Positions 61,101 through 64,000 of a DNA stretch of 64,000 bases are shown here, one piece after another (the first letter of the stretch is position 1; each line of letters opens with the position of its first letter). The stretch covers positions 1-64,000 of the forward strand of contig JAOVVO010000059.1 in NCBI GenBank assembly GCA_028564675.1, read 5' to 3'. The position numbers and the translations under genes are program-made. The stretch comes from Onchocerca lupi. Its lineage: Eukaryota > Nematoda > Chromadorea > Rhabditida > Onchocercidae. A model generated the notes under the pieces. That model ran no database searches. It saw nothing but the letters and a program-made list of their open reading frames with translations, and was not told the origin of the DNA.

Positions 61101-62144
61101 TTAATTAATTGCAGTTTCTTAATAAATTATAGTTTCATGAATTAATTGACAAATTTATTATAGTTTCTTACAGTAATTCAATTCAAATTATCCATAAATT
61201 GGCAAACAGCATTAAAAATTTTAAGCTTATCTAAACAAGAATATATTCAATTATGCTTCAGATCTGTTAAGCCAAGAAAGATTTAGAGATGAGCATACTA
61301 AAATAATGATATCAGTAAAAAATTTGGGAAAGAAATGATGGAAAAAGTAATTAAATTTTCGAAAATTGGAAGTGATTTGAAAAGTTATTTGGAAAATTGG
61401 AATTTCATCTCACAAATTTTAGCAAATAAATCTAACAGTAACTTAAATATAACTCTTGCATTATTCAAAAAATTGAAATGGATTAAGTTGTTTTAAATAT
61501 GTACTTCAAAATAAGGAACTTAATAAGAAAAATAAAAAATATGGGAGTTAATTTATAGAATAGAAATCTTCTAATCTTTGGTTAAAAAAACACTTTTTTT
61601 TATTAAAATGTAATTAGAAAGATTTTTAGTTAAGCTATTGAATAGTTCTTTATTTTAATGAAGAAATATTGCAATAAATGCTTGTAAAAATAAAATGAAT
61701 TTCATTAAATCGATTCCAATTAGATTTTAATTTCAATTACAATTATATTTTAAAAATGAATAAAATTAACTTGAGCATAGTAAAACTCCTCTGATTTAAA
61801 TATTTAACTCCTTTAAATTAAATGTTTAAGTTAAACATAGGTATTGTTTTATTTGTTCTTATGGGCATAAATTATAATATGACATGAAGTGAATTACTAC
61901 CAAAATAAACAAATATAATAAATTATTATCAAAATGTTTGTTTGAGAAAAGAAAGAAAAAAAAAGAATTTAATTCTTCTTACCAATAATTGCTGAAATTA
62001 TCCAAGATACAATGAGTTAGCAAGGTAAATAATTGCAAATTATAAGGTAATTTCGGTAATTCAAACTAATTATGCAGGTGAGAAATTAAAAAGGATAAAT
62101 ATATTTACCTGATCATCGTAAGAATTTTTTCCAGGTCTTGGCAT
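58195..62144 (-). CDS. lin-31: LIN-31 forkhead (FoxB) transcription factor
   Basis: Sequence-specific winged-helix DNA-binding protein; in C. elegans LIN-31 controls vulval precursor fate downstream of the LIN-3/Ras/MAPK pathway. Four exons, all phase 0: 62144-62109 (MPRPGKNSYDDQ), 61054-60872, 58976-58866 and 58485-58195, for 206 residues; C. elegans LIN-31 is somewhat longer. The forkhead domain occupies residues ~13-110: KPPYSYIWLTYMAIQ, then KMLPLTEIYKYIMDKFPFYR, the recognition helix QRWQNSLRHNLSFNDCF, the wing KIPRRPDRPGKGSYWAVHP, and MFENGSCLRRRKRFK, which is diagnostic of FoxB. The C-terminal region is rich in Ser, Thr and Pro, has TP sites (IITPKS) suited to MAPK, and ends with an FTIDSIL motif resembling the FoxB/eh1-like F(S/T)I..IL repressor motif. 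An acceptor (TTTGCCAG) lies about ten bases before the ATG. Introns are 1.05, 1.9 and 0.38 kb. Confidence 0.97.
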
Positions 62145-62499
62145 CAGAAGCTTTCTGGCAAACAAATATATAGTAAGATATACGATACTGTTGCCTGTTT
62201 TAGCCTTTATTGCCTTCTGTTTTTTACTTCTGCTATTTTGCTAAGATTTAGTCAAAATCTTTCAAAAAAATTCTTGAAGAAATAACTTGTAAAGACGAGT
62301 AAAGGCACAGAGAATAGCGAATTTGAGCTTAATTTACGACGATTGAATGATGGATGAGACTGTAATATGGGTTAATAGTAGTCACAGAAATGAGCAAATA
62401 ATCATTAAACAACTCATTTTTAAACTCATTTTTCTTCAATATAACACACAAATATGAACCAAAACGAGGTAGGAGGCAACAAAAACAACCGTTTGATAA

Positions 62500-62600
62500 C
62501 TGTCGCAAGTCATTTGTCGCATCGCAGCTGGTTTCTCAGTTTGGGCGGAGCCTACATGAGCCATTAACCAATGATTGGGCAATTGCACAGCATATTTATG
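62500..62600 (-). promoter_or_regulatory. Candidate lin-31 promoter element: paired CCAAT, GC box and E-box
   Basis: About 430 bases upstream of the lin-31 start lies a patch that is much less AT-rich than its flanks. It contains an 11-base palindrome ccaatgattgg (62568-62578), i.e. two inverted CCAAT boxes, a GC-box-like gggcgg (62543-62548) and an E-box cagctg (62525-62530). The elements are seen directly; promoter function is inferred from position. Confidence 0.55.
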
Positions 62601-64000
62601 TCATCATTTGGTTAATGAATTTTTTTTTTTTTTTTTTTGGAGTATATCATTGGATTACGGTATTCATTTGTTTTTCTCTAAGTTTATGTTTCGCTATCTA
62701 TTCAAGGGATAAATATTTTCCTCTTTGCGTAATCATATTTTAGTTTATTATGTGACGGCAACAGCTATTTTAATTATATTAATGACACTTTAATTATATC
62801 AATAATCAGCAATTTTAATTATATTAATAATTAATAATCAAAAGAAAAAAAATAAACACTTAGTATATTTCGTTGGTCATTTAGTGAGTAAAAATTAGTA
62901 TTTTAAATAAAAAATAATGATAATCATATGTTGTACGCTAATTTGCAACTGATAGGTCAATTATAGAAATGATTTAGCAGTATAATAAATAGCCCATTGA
63001 CTAATTAACAATTAAATAGCATGGCTTGTAAATTAATTAGCTATTAATTAATCGAGTAAATAAATGGTTAGATCTCTTATAAATAAAGATAATGCATTAA
63101 TTTTAATTGTTGTTATTCTTATATTTTGCATAATTTTCACTCCCTCGACAAATAATTTACTATTTAATAAAACTATTTCATGGTAATAAAAAGAATGGAG
63201 GAAAAAAAAACAGGAATAGAATGATTTAATTTTTAATTCCTCAAGTTCTAGATATAATTCTTTCGATTTGTTTGTGTTAAGAATGAAAATAACGGATATA
63301 TATTTGAAGATGGAATAAGTGAAGCAAAAAGATTTTCATACAACAAATTTCTTCTTCTGCTTCAATGAATTTTACTCTGATGAGAATGAATTTTCGTCAA
63401 AAATTTTTGTCGGAGCAAAAGAAAGACATCGTCTTATTGCTCCAATAATATTAATCAAAATATTAGCCTGTCATGCTGTTCGTTAACTTTCCTTTTCTTT
63501 TTTTCCATATTAAAATTGAAAATGTCACGCATAAAATTTTAATGAATTAATAAAATTAGAGAAAAAATTTGACGTCAAAACTTTTTAAAATATCTGAATA
63601 TTACTATTAGAAATAAAAATGTTGATTATTGTAAAGACTACTTTCTTTTTTTTTTACTAAAAATCATTTATTTTTATTCATTTAAAAAAAGTTTCGTTGT
63701 TTATTGTTTATTTATTAAAAATTTGCAAAACTTATTCTATAATCTAATTTTTATAATTTTACTTGAATTTATATTCCTCTACACATACATTTGCACAGTC
63801 AGTTTTTGTCGATTTTTGTTGATAGATTAAAATATCGCAATTTGTGAAATTAACTTTTAAATTAATTTTTCACTAATGCAATTGAAATTTATCTCTCACA
63901 TATGATTTTACCGCAAGTATAGATATTTTACCCATTTTAGCAAGTTGGTTTTGAAGACTTATCTTCTTTTTCCCTAAATATATTCTGAAGGAATGACCGC
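62601..64000. other. Upstream flank of lin-31 to the right edge, no gene seen
   Basis: A T run of about 18 bases near 62620, and near 62765-62835 three repeats of ttttaattatattaat-like sequence. No exon recognised on either strand up to the right edge. Confidence 0.5.

Noticed and set aside
1..64000. tRNA genes, spliced-leader RNA or CRISPR-like arrays
   Set aside because: I looked for tRNA B-box-like ggttcgaatcc on both strands and for regularly spaced direct repeats with unique spacers; only degenerate matches and ordinary minisatellites were found. A covariance-model scan would be decisive.

Overview
The window looks like genomic DNA of a nematode, most likely a parasitic clade III (spirurid or filarial type) worm. 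The evidence is strongly AT-rich DNA with many poly(A)/poly(T) runs, short exons split by introns with GT..AG borders, acceptors close upstream of several start codons (which would fit spliced-leader addition), and protein sequences that match Caenorhabditis LIN-31 and LIN-12/GLP-1 best. The species is an inference. All gene models were built by hand from splice sites and reading-frame phase.

Layout. (1) 512-5954, minus: 5' part of a LIN-12/GLP-1-type Notch receptor; the ankyrin repeats lie off the left edge. (2) 8263-9952, minus: a small single-pass membrane protein with a cysteine-rich juxtamembrane stretch. (3) 10605-22659, minus: a 25-exon gene for a nuclear protein of about 1,661 residues. 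It carries a FLYWCH-like Cys/His finger, two tandem copies of a domain resembling the NRF-1/Erect-wing DNA-binding region, a Ser/Gln-rich exon and a PHD-like finger. (4) 26330-29509, minus: a four-transmembrane protein. (5) 30126-31691, plus: a decayed Helitron helicase (PIF1-like), followed by other mobile-element debris and a MITE-like long inverted repeat at 32.5-32.8 kb. (6) 33-58 kb: gene-poor, with two weakly supported small spliced genes on the plus strand, several minisatellites and duplications, and one less AT-rich patch (42.3-44.3 kb). (7) 58195-62144, minus: a complete FoxB gene, the LIN-31 orthologue, with CCAAT and GC-box-like promoter elements upstream.

Notch (lin-12) and lin-31 both act in vulval precursor fate choice in C. 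elegans, so finding them within 60 kb is notable, although this may be chance. The most unusual item is the duplicated NRF-1-like domain inside one large nuclear protein. Its 25 exons join with consistent phase to a total of 4,986 coding bases (divisible by three).
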